In this document: positions 1-11,507 of the stretch, piece after piece | How positions within the stretch are numbered: the stretch's first letter is position 1 | How the letters are laid out: each line of letters opens with the position of its first letter | NCBI GenBank assembly: GCA_949752795.1 | Contig: OX457057.1 | Coordinates: forward strand, 5,074,632 to 5,138,631 | Reading direction: 5' to 3' | Length of the DNA stretch: 64,000 nt | Source of the DNA: Hyperoodon ampullatus | Taxonomy: Eukaryota; Chordata; Mammalia; Artiodactyla; Ziphiidae | The notes under the pieces: generated by a model | What the model was told of the DNA's origin: nothing | Databases searched by the model: none | What the model saw: only the letters and a program-made list of their open reading frames with translations | Made by a program: the position numbers and the translations under genes

Positions 1-1985
1 CTGCGTCTCAGTGGCTCCAGGGGAACTTAGCGCCCCTGGGCCCCTCCTTCCTCTCGAGTGAAGGGGGACCACCGAGAGAACACACGAGAAGGGACTCTGG
101 CCGCTCGGGCACAGCTCACATCTTAGGGACCGTGCTTTGTTAATCTTTGCTTACGCAGAGAGCAGCCATCGTGCCCTTTCTGTTGTGGATGCCATGGGAG
201 GTGGCGGCCCCCGTGTAGAGAGAGCGCCGTGCAGCGGCCGGGTGTCCCGGGCTCCTTCACCTGGACGGCTCTGCCCTCATCTGGGGGCTGCGGCCACTTC
301 ACCGTGGGATGCCCCAGGCCCCTTGCTCGGTCTCTCTCATGCAGGGGTTTACCTGCCCGGCACTCAGGCCCTCGGAGGCGGTGTTCTTCTCTCTCCACCG
401 TGAGCCCCGACTGGAAGGATCTGGGGGCTGAGCAACCCCAGTGGCGAACAACTTCTGGTCCCAGGTGCCTTCCTGGGATGCCCTCCAAGTGAGGTCACGC
501 CCCGCTGCTCGCTCTGCACAAACGGGGCTGTTTTAGTTCTCACCGGAAGTTTCTGGATGATCCCCTGTGAATCCTGTGACTCCCCCAATGCTCAGGAAGG
601 GCAGAAGGTGACTATTAACACCCGAGGGCACAGAGCGGATCCCTGGAGCCCAGAGGCTGCCCGGGAGTGACAGCTCAGGGGGCTTTGAATCACACATCTT
701 TCGGATCGTCCCTCACCTGGAGCCAGCCGGGAAAACGGCACATCACAGACATGCATGGTTTGATGACCTCGTTTGATGTTACTGTGGTGCTTTTGAATAT
801 TTAAATTTACGGTTTCAATGATTTATTTTTAACCACTTAGATAGCTGAACCTGCAATTAGAACACGCTGCCACCAGGTGGGAAGGGGGACCATGATCTGA
901 CCTGTTTGCTTAAGCTCTGTGTGATTTTCTGAAAGGCGTTTGCGAGTAATTTCTTTTCCAGCTCTTTTTATGTTAGAAAATTAAAAAAGTGCTCTGTTAA
1001 AATAGACATCAAAAACAATGTTCTAGAAAACCAGACGTAGGCACTCGAGGAAGGGTGGGTGGATCTAGCCAGTGTTTACCGAATACCTTTTAAATCCAGT
1101 CCCGTCTCTGGCCCTGAGGATGCAGAGATGGGTGTGACTTGGTCTCCCCTGAGGGAGCAGCTCGGAGTCTGCGGATGGATGGGGAGAAGGTCGCTGAGGA
1201 ACTGCTGGCAGGTGCCGAGGAAGGGGCGTGAGCAGAAGGATGGTTCTGGAGAGAAGCCTGGGGAGGCCTGAGGCCTGGAAGATCTCCGGGGAGTGAACAC
1301 AGGCGGAAGTGTGTCCTTCTATGGGGACCCTGAGGGCTAATCCTGTCCCATTTTGGGGGCTGCACAGGGAGCCCCACCTGAGGACGCTTTGTTACGGGCC
1401 CCAAAGCCGACCTCCCAGGCTCACGCCCTTCTCCTTTCTGTTCACCTCTTCCCTGGACCTAGCTTCCTCCTTCGCATCCTCGTGGCTCCAGGCTGGCCCC
1501 TTTGAGGGGCGATGGAATGAAAGTGGGGAGAGGCTGGGTCTCTCGCTCTCCTCTCCTCCCACCCGGCCCGAGGCAGGGGCCCAGGCTCTGGCTCCAGGAC
1601 TTTCCTTTGGTCTCTTTGCAACCTGAGGTCCTTCTGGAGGACCGGGGCAGCAGCGGCCTCAGGTATCGATCTTTGAAAGAGCTTGTGTCCCTGCCAGAGC
1701 AGCAGATTTTAAAAGGCCAATGTTACAGGTATTTAAACATAGATTTAAAGTGGATTTTACGACACCTTTATGCAGCAGGCATGGCAAATTCTCCGGTTGG
1801 CGGGACAGCTCTTGCTGCATTCAGGTCGCGCTCTGTTCCGGCTGTCTTCCTCCCAGAGAAGGGCTGGGATTTCCGGGCCCTCTTTGGAGGCCTGGGTCCG
1901 GCTGCCCCTGGACTGGCCTGACCCGTGTGGGTGAAATCCATCCAGGTCAAGTGCAGGCCTGTGGTTTTGTTTACTTGTATGTGGG
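1..1985. other. Single-copy intronic DNA, no gene seen
   Basis: The first 700 bases are GC-rich, and 770-1020 is AT-rich with TTTAAATTTA and TAATTT runs. No repeat family or exon was recognised. A CTCF-like core lies at 870-883. The open frames here show no protein features. Confidence 0.5.
870..883 (+). promoter_or_regulatory. CTCF-like core motif (weak)
   Basis: CCACCAGGTGGGAA agrees with the CTCF core except for G in place of the strongly preferred C after GG. It is also a near palindrome around CACCAGGTG, so an E-box factor is an alternative reading. Confidence 0.25.
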
Positions 1986-1986
1986 G

Positions 1987-2019
<33 letters not shown>

Positions 2020-2193
2020 ATACGCGGACCTCTCAATGTTGTGGCCTCTCCCATTGCAGAGCACAGGCTCAGCGGCCATGGCTCACAGGCCCAGCCGCTC
2101 CGCGGCATGTGGGATCTTCCCGGACCGGGGCATGAACCCATGTCCCCTGCATTGGCAGGCGGACTCCCATCCACTGCGCCACCAGGGAAGCCC
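1986..2193 (-). mobile_element. CHR-type SINE, short form
   Basis: On the minus strand this reads GGGCTTCCCTGGTGGCGCAG, the tRNA-derived promoter part, then the GC-rich body, and ends in a long A tail seen here as T at 1989-2018. A short GGGGC-like duplication flanks it. The first CHR copy in the window. Confidence 0.9.
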
Positions 2194-3398
2194 CGGGGCC
2201 TTTCTTGATAACACTCAGATTGACACGCCCAAGGTTTCAGTGTAGCAGGTCCCCAGGCCCAGGGTAGTCACGGTTTGTCATTGCTCCACGAAGCTTCTAC
2301 TCTGACCATAGAGCCTTCCCCTCTGAGCTGGAGTGGACCCAGCCACTTCTCAGCGCTAGGAAGAGGTTTTCCTATCTGAGGGCACCCCTCACTGGACTCC
2401 AGACCCCAGAGGCTGAGCCAGGCCGGGCCATTTGGTCACAGTAGAATCAGGGGTACTAAAGGCAACCTTCCACTCCAGAGACAGGGAGGGGACACTTCCA
2501 GCAAGACCAGGTTTGGTCATAGCCACGCCCTGTTGTGGAGGTCGGCATTGCCCACGGTCTCATTCCATGACCTTGGCTTATGTCCTTCCCAGGAGGAACA
2601 CCCAGGCAGGGGTGTGGGAGAGGAGTCCCCCTCCTTCCCTCTCACACCAGAAGCAGCCCTGTGGGCATCCGGCTGTGCCTGCTTGGGGCTCTTTTGCCAG
2701 CGTGATACCTCGATCACATCCAGGACTGGATTCCCCTGCACTGGAGTCTCCACCCTTTTTCCTCTGGGACTGGAAGAGAGTCCCTGCCTTTGCTGATTTG
2801 TTTCATGCTCAGCATGTGTTTCTTAACCAGGAGTAGCTTGGATTTTCTCATTTCTGTCCTAGGCCTGATCTCTTTGGGGGGAAAAAGTAAAGAAAGATAT
2901 CCTGACACCTCGTTCATGGGCCACTGACCTGCCTGGGGAACCCTCACCTGAGAATCCTTGTTTCTGGGCTGGTGGGAACTACATAAAGTTCTTTGCTATA
3001 GAGATGCTACTACTGCCTGAAAGCCTGAGGTAGGCAGTAATCTAGCTTCTCTGTGCAGAGCGATGCCCAGTAGATGTTCATAGAGTGAATGAACAAGTGA
3101 AGGATGATGAGTGATGCCCAAAGAGTAGAAGGGTGATTGGCACGTCCGTGGGAGTTCTGAGTGCCGCAGAGTCCACGAAGCCGGGCTCTCCTTTGCCAGG
3201 AAGCGCATCTGGATGGACAGACTCGCTCAGGTTCTAGGGTCTGAGCGTAGAGGCCAGGGCTTACTAAAATCCCCTCCTCTCCTTAAACAAGAATATTCTA
3301 GATGTCATCCTGGCCCATGGAAGGATGAAAAATATTTCTGATAAATCAGACAATTCCAATGGCTAAGGCTAGAGTAGAGAATGGCATGTGTGCACGTG

Positions 3399-3441
<43 letters not shown>

Positions 3442-4024
3442 TCCTCTTGTGGATTCCCAGGCCACTCTTCTGTAGGCTCTGTAGACTGACTTCTTCTAGG
3501 CTCAGTGAGGTGAGTTCTGGGCCGGGAAGTTGCACATTAAGGTCTCCTCCAGCCTCTGGCAGGTTCTGCATCCAGCGTCGCTGCTTGGTCCCTGGGGTCT
3601 CCTTCCGCCTCCCCGCCGGCCCCGGCCTCCCCAGGTTATCCTGCCAACCTTTCCATCTCAGATTGCTTCCCCTGTCCCATCCCTAGACGTTTCTGTGTCT
3701 AGAAAGGCTTGGGAGGAGAACCCCACTGAACGCCCTGCATCTTTACTGACTCCAAGAGACTGAGTCTGGCTCAGGTTAAGAATCGTCTAGTAGGTGGTGG
3801 GGTGGACAGGGGTCGTGGTCACAGATCTGGGGAAGTTAGAAGAGTCTTAGAAACCTTATGATCTGATGACCACTCTGGTCCCCTTGTGTCCACTCTTGTT
3901 CCAGTGGACCCTCCTTTTTCCCCTTTTTCCTCTCAAGGGAGCTTCCTTCCAGTCCTCATGTCCGAAGGACCAGAGTGGGATCACGTGTGTCGAGGAGGGA
4001 TTGAAAACAGGGTATAACGAGTGG
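2194..4024. other. Mostly single-copy intronic DNA
   Basis: A probable L2/MIR 3' tail (GCCCAGTAGATGTTCATAG) lies at about 3050-3115 and a CA microsatellite at 3399-3440. The rest shows no recognised repeat, exon or RNA gene. Confidence 0.45.
3399..3440. repeat. (CA)n microsatellite
   Basis: About 20 CA units, preceded by interrupted GTGCACGTGCAT alternating sequence. Likely polymorphic. Confidence 0.95.
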
Positions 4025-4205
4025 AATTGATTGACTTTCCATTACGCTGGGCACTTAACGCTTAGTGCTTTAAAGGTACGATTGGATCCAAACCTCACAA
4101 AAATGCTAAGAAACAGATGGTACTATGACGCCCATCTTAGACAGGGGCAAACTGAGGCCCAGGTAAAACAGCAAATCAGCTGAAGAGCCAGCCTGATCAC
4201 TAAGC
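4025..4205 (-). repeat. MIR SINE fragment
   Basis: The plus strand shows the inverted MIR order: GGGCACTTAACGCTTAGTGC, then the pattern for TTTACAGATGAGGAAACTGAGG (here GGGGCAAACTGAGGC), then a degraded RNA-promoter part. Ancient mammal-wide SINE. Confidence 0.7.
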
Positions 4206-4361
4206 CCCGGTCTGGGCAGCAGCTGCAGTCACCAGACACGGCCCCAGGACCACTGGGGTTGTTGCTGTGTCTTTATGTGCATGAGCTATGGTGCCCACAT
4301 GTCTGCAGTGGCTAATTTGTGAGCTGGGGACCTTAAAATCAGTAAATCTCTCTTCTAAGGG

Positions 4362-4762
4362 GCTGTATTCATCTGCTTGGGCCACCACAACAAAATACCA
4401 GAGACCTGGGGGCTGAAACAAGGGAAATTTATTCTCTCACCGTCCTGGAGAGGAAGTCCAAGGTCAAGATGCTGGCAGGTCTGGTGTCTCCCGAGGCCTC
4501 TCCCGGTGGCTTGCAGACGGCCTCCTTCTCACTGTGCCCTCGTGTGGCCTTTCCTCTGTGCACGCATCCCTGCTCTTCTTATAGGGATACCAGTCACACC
4601 GGATTAGGGCCCAATGGCCTTATTTTAACTTAATCACATCTTTCAAGGCCCTTCTCCAAATACAGCCACATACTGAGGTGCTGGGTGGCAGCGGGGCGGG
4701 GGGTGGGCGGGTAACGACTTCAACTTACGAATTTTGGGGGGACACAACTCAGGCTATAATAG
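4362..4762 (-). mobile_element. MLT1-type LTR (ERVL-MaLR), solo and antisense
   Basis: The minus-strand order is the MLT1 LTR pattern: a 5' end near 4762 with GTGTCCCCCCAAAATTC, then AATCCGGTGTGACTGGTATC, and a 3' end with AATAAATTTCCC and the TGGTATTTTGTTG motif near 4390. About 400 bp, with no internal retroviral sequence beside it. A decayed solo LTR with no coding capacity. Confidence 0.75.
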
Positions 4763-5392
4763 GGGCCTCTGCTTCGTGTTGGAGGGCTCTCTTTGGGGTG
4801 GTACCCTTTCTACCTGTGCACATGTCCTCAGGCCTCCAGGGGGGCTGAGCAAGCCCAGAGCTGCAGGTCATGAATGCGTTGGAAGTGGTCACAGCCACTG
4901 TCCTCTTGCCCCCGGATTTTATGTCCCATCCAGAACAGCATCCATTTCCTTCAGACTGTGGAAAGTTTTGTGGCCGCTTGTATAACACAAGAAAAGCCTC
5001 TGCATTGAAATTGTTCAGGAATCAGGTTCCAGTTTCCCAGGAGCACGTAAAGTGTTGCCAGGAAAGCAGAATTACTGGAGATTTATGTCGGTTTTTCTGA
5101 CACAACGAAGATTTCCCTTTGTTTCTTGGAACTGACTGGAGGGCACTTGCCAAAAGCACAGCCTCAGAAAGAGTAGATCATTTTCTCTTGTTCTTCCTCC
5201 TTCTTTTTTTATTCCCTCTCAATTTATTTTCAGGTCAGGGCTTCATGAGGTCGCTGAAGCTGTGAAATCTGACAGACTCACCATCTGAGCAAACAGACTG
5301 TCCAGGAACAGGTTTTCTTTGGCTCACGGCGTCGATGTGACAGTCTGGGAAAATCCCCAGTCTTTCCATTTTGTCTTTGCCTGAAAGAGTTC
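4763..5392. other. Single-copy intronic DNA
   Basis: No repeat family, exon or RNA gene was recognised. A T/C-rich run lies at 5190-5220. Confidence 0.4.
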
Positions 5393-5480
5393 GGTTCAGT
5401 TCAACAAATATTAATTGAGCGCCTCCTTTGTGCCAGGTACGATGTCAGGTGCCAAGGCTCCGAAGTTGGGTAAAACCCAT
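5393..5480 (+). repeat. Start of a medium-reiterated mammalian repeat
   Basis: Contains the familiar AACAAATATTAATTGAGCGCC and GTGCCAGGTACGATG pattern. The related body at 5690-6055 is probably the same element. I know the pattern but not a safe family name. Confidence 0.5.
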
Positions 5481-5689
5481 TCCTGTCCTGAGCGAGGCAG
5501 ACGTGCAAACACACGCTTATTCTCAGGGTGTGTCCCTCACAGCCCCGGAATATATATCCGGCGGGGCTGCTAGCCACTTGGGCTCATAGGCTGTGGACCC
5601 ATCGAAACCATTTCATAACTTCTAATAAGAAGGTTCCACCCTGAGCTCCCTGGGTGCCCCTGCTGCTCTGGCCTGCATCCATTCTGAGT

Positions 5690-6055
5690 AGCGCTGTCTG
5701 TGCCGGACCAGTTGTTAAACATTTTAAATGTTACCTCTGTGGGGGGCACATGGATGGGAGGGCTTGGGTTGAGTGCCAAGTGCTGGGAAAGGCCTTTTGG
5801 AGGAGGTCAAGATGGACCAGGGAGGAGCAGGAGGAAGGCCATTCTAAGTAGTGGATCTAGGCTGTGCAAAGGCACTGAGGCAGGAAATAGCATGGTGGGT
5901 TTTAGTAAAGTGGTGATGGAGCAGTGGGGGGAGAAGAGAGGAGGAAACACCAGGGGGCAGCGCCTGGGTGGTCTGTGGTGGCTGAGTAGAGGGTAGCACT
6001 GACAGAGGAAGGAGCTGAAAAGAAGGGCAGGATTCAGAGAACACAAGGGCTGGAA
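5690..6055 (+). repeat. Medium-reiterated mammalian repeat, body
   Basis: Carries the set GGAAAGGCCTTTTGGAGGAG, then GTGCAAAGGCACTGAGGCAG, typical of an ancient mammal-wide repeat of about 1.2 kb. The same pattern returns at 16580-17830, 42590-42930 and 56510-57010. Open frames within it are not coding. Confidence 0.5.
5948..5962 (+). promoter_or_regulatory. CTCF-like motif (good match)
   Basis: CACCAGGGGGCAGCG matches the CTCF core closely; the only clear departure is A for C just upstream. It lies inside the old medium-reiterated repeat. Binding is inference. Confidence 0.4.
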
Positions 6056-6169
6056 AGCCGTGCCACGGTGCCAGAGGCCGCGAGGAGGAGCGAGTGAAGG
6101 GTTTATTTCGATGACTATGGTCCTGTAATATTTAAAAACTGTATATATGTATATATTCTACCTTGTTCC

Positions 6170-6240
6170 GGAAAGGATTTAGGTTCCTGGCACACAGCTG
6201 GTGCTCAATAAATAGCTGTGTAATAAATGATATATTTAAA
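6170..6240 (+). repeat. L2/MIR-type 3' tail
   Basis: Reads CCTGGCACACAGCTGGTGC then TCAATAAATAGC, the shared L2/MIR ending. Confidence 0.55.
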
Positions 6241-6589
6241 GTAAATTGTAAAGAGACATATAATACAGTCAGTTAAATACTTTTGGTGCAAAAAATGAGG
6301 AAAAGGAAGAGAAGATGAGGCGAGATTAAGACATGTGACATGTAACTGGCTCTCAGATATGATTGCGTGTTTGGAGCATCCCGTGAGGAGAAGAAAGTGT
6401 CATTGAGGCTCAGGCGAGGATGCTGGGAGACAGCTGAAGAGGGCGCTCCGAGGAGAGACTCTCCACTGGGTAGATGCGGGGCCTTGGGGCTCATGCCCAG
6501 TCAGGGGGCGGGGCAAGTGTGTGGGCACTGCGAGGGAAGAGGAGGCTCCGGAAGACCTGGGCACCTTCACTCTGAGGGTTGCAGGTGTA

Positions 6590-7021
6590 TGAGTCTCCTG
6601 TAGCTGCTGTAACGAAGCACCTCAGACTGGCCAACTGACGACAACAGAAATTTATTCTCTCCCAGTTCCAGAGGCAGAAGTCTGTATTCAAGGTGCCGCA
6701 GGGCCAGCTGAGACTCTGAGATGTGAGCGTTTCCTTGCTTCCTCCCAGGCTCGGGTGGTGGCCGTCCCTCCTTGGCGCTCCTGGCTTGCAGCCCTATCCC
6801 TCCAATCTCTGTTTCCATGGCCTTCCTCCTGTGCATCTGTCCTCATGTGCCACACGTATTAGGGTGCCATTATGTATATTAGGGCCCACCCTCTCCAGTG
6901 CGACCTCATCTTAACTTGGTCACGTCTGCAAAGACCCTCTTTCCAAGTAAGGTCACATTCACAGGTGCCGGGGTGAGGACTTCAAAGGAGTCGTTTTGGG
7001 GAACACAAACCCATAACCACA
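6590..7021 (-). mobile_element. MLT1-type LTR (ERVL-MaLR), antisense
   Basis: Shows the same inverted landmarks as the copy at 4362: GCTGCTGTAACGAAGCACC, AACAGAAATTTATTCTCTC, TATTAGGGCCCACCCTCTCC, AAGACCCTCTTTCCAAGTAAGG, and a GGGGAACACAAACCCATAA end. About 430 bp, decayed, no coding content. Confidence 0.8.
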
Positions 7022-7564
7022 GGCCCCATCTGGTCTGCAAGTGCCAGCGGAAAGAAATGTTAAAACTGCAACACCTCTCAAGGCATATTGACGTGTGGAG
7101 ACACGGCCTCCCCGGAGGGAAGCATCCTCGGGTTATTGCTTCACTAACTGTTTGACCATATGAGCACCTGTCTGCCCCTCGCCGCCGACCCCCTTCACTT
7201 CAGGAGAGCATCTGTGGAGAGAACGTTGTGTGGCCCATGCACACCGTAGGAAACGCTAGCTTAGCTGCCTCGCAGGTTGGGGGCAGGGACACACAGACAT
7301 TCCGGCCCTTGAAATGAAAGCTTTCGTCTTAAGAAATATTGCTGCATGACCGTGCCCCCCCGACCCCTCCCCCCCTTTTTTTTTTGGTTTTAAAGCTCTC
7401 TTGGATCTGAAATATCTACCCTGGCTCTAAATTCGCATTTAGATTTAGAGAATTAGACATGTTCTTCTTACGAAAGCCATCAAGTTGTAGATACAAAATG
7501 GGAACAAGCTTTGCAGTCACACCTTTTTGGGGGCATGCGTCTGTGGGTGTCCTGCTAGCACGGG
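7022..7564. other. Single-copy intronic DNA
   Basis: Contains a C-then-T run at 7354-7385. No gene or recognised repeat otherwise. Confidence 0.4.
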
Positions 7565-8449
7565 GTCGGGGGGCACATGGTGAACAAGTCAGAGACACTT
7601 TCTGCCTCTTGCAGTTTATATTCTAGGGAGGGCGGGAGAAAAATACCTGCTAAGAGAATGGTGGTTGCGAAGGGCCTGGGGTGGAGTGAGTTCCGTGTGT
7701 CCCAGGCCCGAGCGCCTGGGGGACGGGGGATGGGGGGTGGGGGGTGGCCGAGGCTGGAGCCCTGAGATCACAGAGGGGGAGGCGGTGGGGCCATCCGGGC
7801 CTGGTGGGAGAAGTGACAAATGGATTCCTAGATCTTTCTCGATGACAGCATCCTGAGGGTGGTCGGGGGCCGGCTGGGGACTATGGCAGTTGTCCTGGTG
7901 AGACAGGACGGAACCTGGCCGTGCGGGTGGACAGCTTTGAGATTTCCCTTAGAGTTAGAACCAAGGAATTTGAAGGTTATGGACTCCAGTAGCTGGATGA
8001 TCAGCTGTGCAGTATATGGAGAGGGTGAGGCCCAAGAAGAAGCAGGTTTAAGGAGGGGGAAAAGAACCTCTTTTGGACATGTTTAATGCGAGATGTCCAT
8101 CATACATCCCCATGGAGAGTCCAGGCAGGCAGATGGATACTGGCGTCAGGAGCTCAGAGAAGTAAGCTTGTGTGTCATCAACAAGGACTTGGTGTGCAAA
8201 GCCGTAAACCAGGAGAGGGCCCTCCCCCCACCCCAACAGGAGAAAGTGCGGAGATAAGAGTGAGGGGGCCAGTGGCGGCTCCTGGTCTGTACAGAGGCTG
8301 AGAGTTTAGGGCGAGCTCAGGAGGCGGTGCTGGAGGACTGGCGGGGCTGCCTGGAGAATCAGGTCTGGGCGGTTTCCCAGAAGCCAAGAGGGGAGGGGGC
8401 GTGGGAGGTGCCAGCCAGCTCCGTGAGAGGCCACCGAGAAGCTAAGACC
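7565..8449 (+). repeat. Medium-reiterated mammalian repeat, interrupted by an L1
   Basis: The tract from GCAGTTTATATTCTAGGGAG through GAGATGTCCATCATACATC to GAGAAAGTGCGGAGATAAG is of the same style as the long repeat at 16580. It resumes after the L1 at 8461-8862 and continues with GATACTGGATTTGGTGTC to about 9240. G-rich and CpG-poor. Family name uncertain. Confidence 0.4.
7719..7747 (+). other. G-rich tract with G-quadruplex potential
   Basis: Five or more runs of three or more G within 29 bases, separated by one or two bases. Structure formation is inference. Confidence 0.4.
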
Positions 8450-8460
8450 AGAGAAAGGTG

Positions 8461-8862
8461 GCTATATATATCCATGCCTCTCTCGCTTTGTCACACCTTA
8501 CCCTTCCCCCTCCCCATATCCTCAAGTCCATTCTCAAGTAGGTCTGTGTCTTTATTCCTGTTTTACCCCTAGGTTCTTCATGACTTTTTTTTTTTCCCTT
8601 AAATTCCATATATATGTGTTAGCATACGGTACCAAACGTAAGGTAGATAGCTAGTGGGAAGCAGCAGCATAGCACAGGGAGATCAGCTCGGTGCTTTGTG
8701 ACCGCCTGGAGGGGTGGGATAGGGAGGGTGGGAGGGAGATGCAAGAGGGAAGGGATATGGGAACATATGTATATGTATAACTGATTCACTTTGTTATAAA
8801 GCAGAAACTAATACACCATTGTGAAGCAATTATACTCCAATAAATTTGTAAAAAAAAAAAAG
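8461..8862 (+). mobile_element. 5'-truncated L1 with inverted 5' part (twin priming)
   Basis: Bases 8632-8862 are an L1 3' end in sense: GATAGCTAGTGGGAAGCAGC, then AACTGATTCACTTTGTTATA, then AATAAATTTG and an A tail. Bases 8461-8631 are the adjoining upstream L1 3' UTR in the opposite orientation (TTCCATATATATGTGTTAGC near the junction). The 11-bp duplication AGAGAAAGGTG at 8450-8460 and 8863-8873 shows this was one insertion. Confidence 0.85.
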
Positions 8863-8873
8863 AGAGAAAGGTG

Positions 8874-9240
8874 ATACTGGATTTGGTGTCTCCAGGTTGA
8901 ACGTGGCCATGGAGACGTTTCATAGTGAACGTGGAGTTGTCGAAAGGGGCAGGAATGGAATGAACTGACGGAGGGTTGGAGGGAGGAGAGGAGAGAAATG
9001 AGTCTAATTGATGGACGACACAGAGGAAGGAAAGCCTTAGGAGCGGGGTCCTTGGGAGAGCGAGAGAAGATGGGATACAGGGCAGATAGGAGGGATTCGC
9101 CTTGGACGCGGCAGGGATGCTGACTCTGTTGCAGCAGGAGGGCAAGCGGAGGAGACGGGTGCGAGCTGATTGGAGGAATCCAGGAAAGGGGGGCGGGCGT
9201 CTAAGTCACAATACCTGACTGTAGAAAAGACCAACCAGGG
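8874..9240 (+). repeat. Probable continuation of the repeat broken by the L1
   Basis: A purine-rich tract in keeping with the repeat at 7565-8449, including GGTGTCTCCAGGTTGAACG. Decayed; low certainty. Confidence 0.35.
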
Positions 9241-9298
9241 AGATGATTTTTCTCTTCCAACCCGGTGAGGGATTTTCCTTCTTTCAAAGAGCAGGTGG

Positions 9299-9637
9299 TG
9301 GGGACTTCCCTGGTGGCACAGTGGTTAAGAATCCACCTGCCAATGCAGGGGACACAGGTTTGAGTCGTGGTCGGGGAACTAAGATCCCACAGGCCACGGA
9401 GCAACAAAGTCCCTGTGCCACAACTACTGAGCCTGTGCTCTAGAGCCCGCAAGCCACAACTACTGAGCCCACGCGCCGCAAGTACTGAAGCCCATGTGCC
9501 TAGAGCCCGTGCTCCGCAAAAAGAGAAGCCACCGCAATGAGAAGCCCGTGCACCCAAACGAAGAATAGCCCCCGCTCGCCGCAAGTAGAGAAAGCCCGCA
9601 TGCAGCAACAAAGACCCAACACAGCCAAAAAAAAAGG
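9299..9637 (+). mobile_element. CHR-type SINE, long form
   Basis: Opens GGGACTTCCCTGGTGGCACA with A-box and B-box-like parts (GGTTTGAGTCGTGG), followed by repeated CACAACTACTGAG modules and GAAGACCCAAC near the end. Flanked by GCAGGTGG at 9291-9298 and 9638-9645. Confidence 0.92.
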
Positions 9638-9645
9638 GCAGGTGG

Positions 9646-10756
9646 CCTCAGGCATGTTTATCAGTGTTCACCGCCTGCCACATTTGAAAGTGCAGCAGTA
9701 TTTAGATTGAGGAAAGGGAAGTAGCGAAGAGCGCAGCATTTGTTTCATCCCGACTGGGGCATATGCGCCCACTGGGGGCAGCCCCAAATCCTGAACGAAA
9801 GAAATGACACGTGCAGTGCTAACCCCAGGGTGGATTGGCTTTCGTGGTAGGGGTGGATCTGAGCCGTGGGTCTGAGGTTGCTGACCTTGACCCCACACTG
9901 CTCGTGTCCTAATGCTTGCTGTCCAGCGCCCCCTCCCCCTTCTGGATGCTGCTCTTGCCCAGCGCTCTTCTCTCTCCTCCTCTCTGCGGCTCCACAGCCA
10001 TCTCCTCCTTCCACCAGCGGTGACAGCCTCACCGGCCACATCTTCAGGTCCTGTGGCTTCAGCTGGTTGCCTTGCTGGGTGTTTGGGGCCCTTCCACCTC
10101 CAGGGTCTCATCTCAGGTGGGCTTCTGTGAGCTACCCTGGCCCTGTGGAGTATGAAAGGCACATCTGTCTGTGTGTGTGATAAACAGGGCCTGTCATATA
10201 AAAAAGTCGAGGCAGAGTTTTCTGGTCTCCGAACATACCTTTGACTTAGTTACCTAGAGATCAGACTTTACCGCTTTCAAGATAAACCTGCTTACTTTTG
10301 GTACCCAGTAACCTCTAAAGATGAAATAATTTACCTGCTCCCCTTGATCTGATGGATTCGGTAGACCTTGTATCACATGGCATGTGCAGGGAGTTGAAGC
10401 TGGTCGTGGTTAAAGAAGGAGCACACGGGTTAAAGGCCCACGTGTCTGCTTGAGTGAGTGGTTGCCTACTTTCCTGATACCAATAATGTCTGTGACACGT
10501 GACAGTCAACTTCCCAAATGGCTATGTGAGCCCTGCGATGTCTCAGGTAAGCATCTGGGCTAGAGTGTACCCGAATAATAGGTGAAATCAAGAGAAAGGA
10601 TTTTTTGCTTCCTTGCCAGATTAAATTTTCACCTGGGAGGTACCATGGGCTCATGGTTTGGAGGAGCACATCTGATTCCCTGGGACCCACTGGGGGTTTG
10701 AATGTTCTCTAGCCTATTTCCAGGCGGTCTTTTGGCCTAATGCCATCTCTTTATTT
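9646..10756. other. Single-copy intronic DNA
   Basis: No repeat family or exon recognised. A C/T-rich stretch lies at 9900-10060. The open frames covering it on both strands look compositional. Confidence 0.4.
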
Positions 10757-10920
10757 CCCTCCCTCCCTCCCTCCCTCCCTTCCTTTCTCTCTCTCTCTCT
10801 CTGTCTCTCCTCCCTTCCTCCCTCCCTCCCTCCCTCCCTTCCTTTCTCTCTCTCTCTCTCTGTCTCTCCTCCCTTCCTCCCTTCCTCCCTCCCTCTTTCC
10901 TTCCTTTCTTCCTTCCTTCC
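10757..10920. repeat. Polypyrimidine simple repeat with internal 59-bp duplication
   Basis: About 160 bases of almost pure C/T made of CCCT, CTTT and CT units. A GTCTCTCCTCCCTTCC landmark recurs with a 59-base spacing (G at 10803 and 10862), so one longer unit was tandemly duplicated. Confidence 0.9.
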
Positions 10921-11015
10921 AGCAAATATTTGAGTGTCTACTATATGTCAAGCACCGTGTTACTTGCAAAGGATACAGCAAAGACACATAGACCAGTTCC
11001 CCTGCTTTTATTGTG
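10920..11015 (+). repeat. Start of the medium-reiterated repeat
   Basis: Begins AGCAAATATTTGAGTGTC, then TATGTCAAGCACCGTG and GATACAGCAAAGACACATAG, the same opening seen at 5393 and 42590. Confidence 0.5.
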
Positions 11016-11492
11016 TGTATATTTTGCTAGTTTAACACAAAACCTCTCCGGAGAGTATCAATTTCTCCAGGCTGGGCAACTTTTGATTGTTTGTCCAACA
11101 GTAATCCCCTCTCGTTTCTTGCTCACAGGTATCAGTGACCAGATTCTTTGGCGGGGGTGGGGGGGTGGGGGAGGCCTCTCTCCAGTCTCAGGGAGTAAAT
11201 CTGGGTCAGTCTCAGCCCCTCATGTCAGTAGTTGGGTTAGGGGCCTCCTGTGACTCAGTTATTGCTGCTGAGATATGTAGGAGCTCCTGGAGAAATGTCC
11301 TGCCTCTTAAAAAGGGGTGTGAGAGTTGTGTCTTCTGGGCTTTGGAAAAATGTGCTCATGGGGGTGCTGCTGTGATCACCGGGCAGCTGTTTGGGTCCAG
11401 CCCGCAGTCAGAGGATGGCCGAGCTGAAAGAGGGGCCCAGGTTCCCCATGACGTTGTCAGCCGTGCCTCCAGGCCTCCTGGAACCTGAGATA
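11016..11492. other. Single-copy intronic DNA
   Basis: Holds a G-rich tract at 11148-11176 and otherwise nothing recognised. Confidence 0.4.
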
Positions 11493-11507
11493 CTCACTTG
11501 CCTTCTT

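Noticed and set aside
4362..7021. Two nearby LTRs as a possible provirus
   Set aside because: They are 1.8 kb apart in the same orientation but differ strongly from each other, and the DNA between them has no gag, pol or env-like sequence. Two independent solo LTRs fit better.
9201..9611. 136-codon minus frame, and similar frames at every SINE copy
   Set aside because: These are translations of CHR SINE sequence. They recur with the same residues wherever the SINE occurs and have no function.
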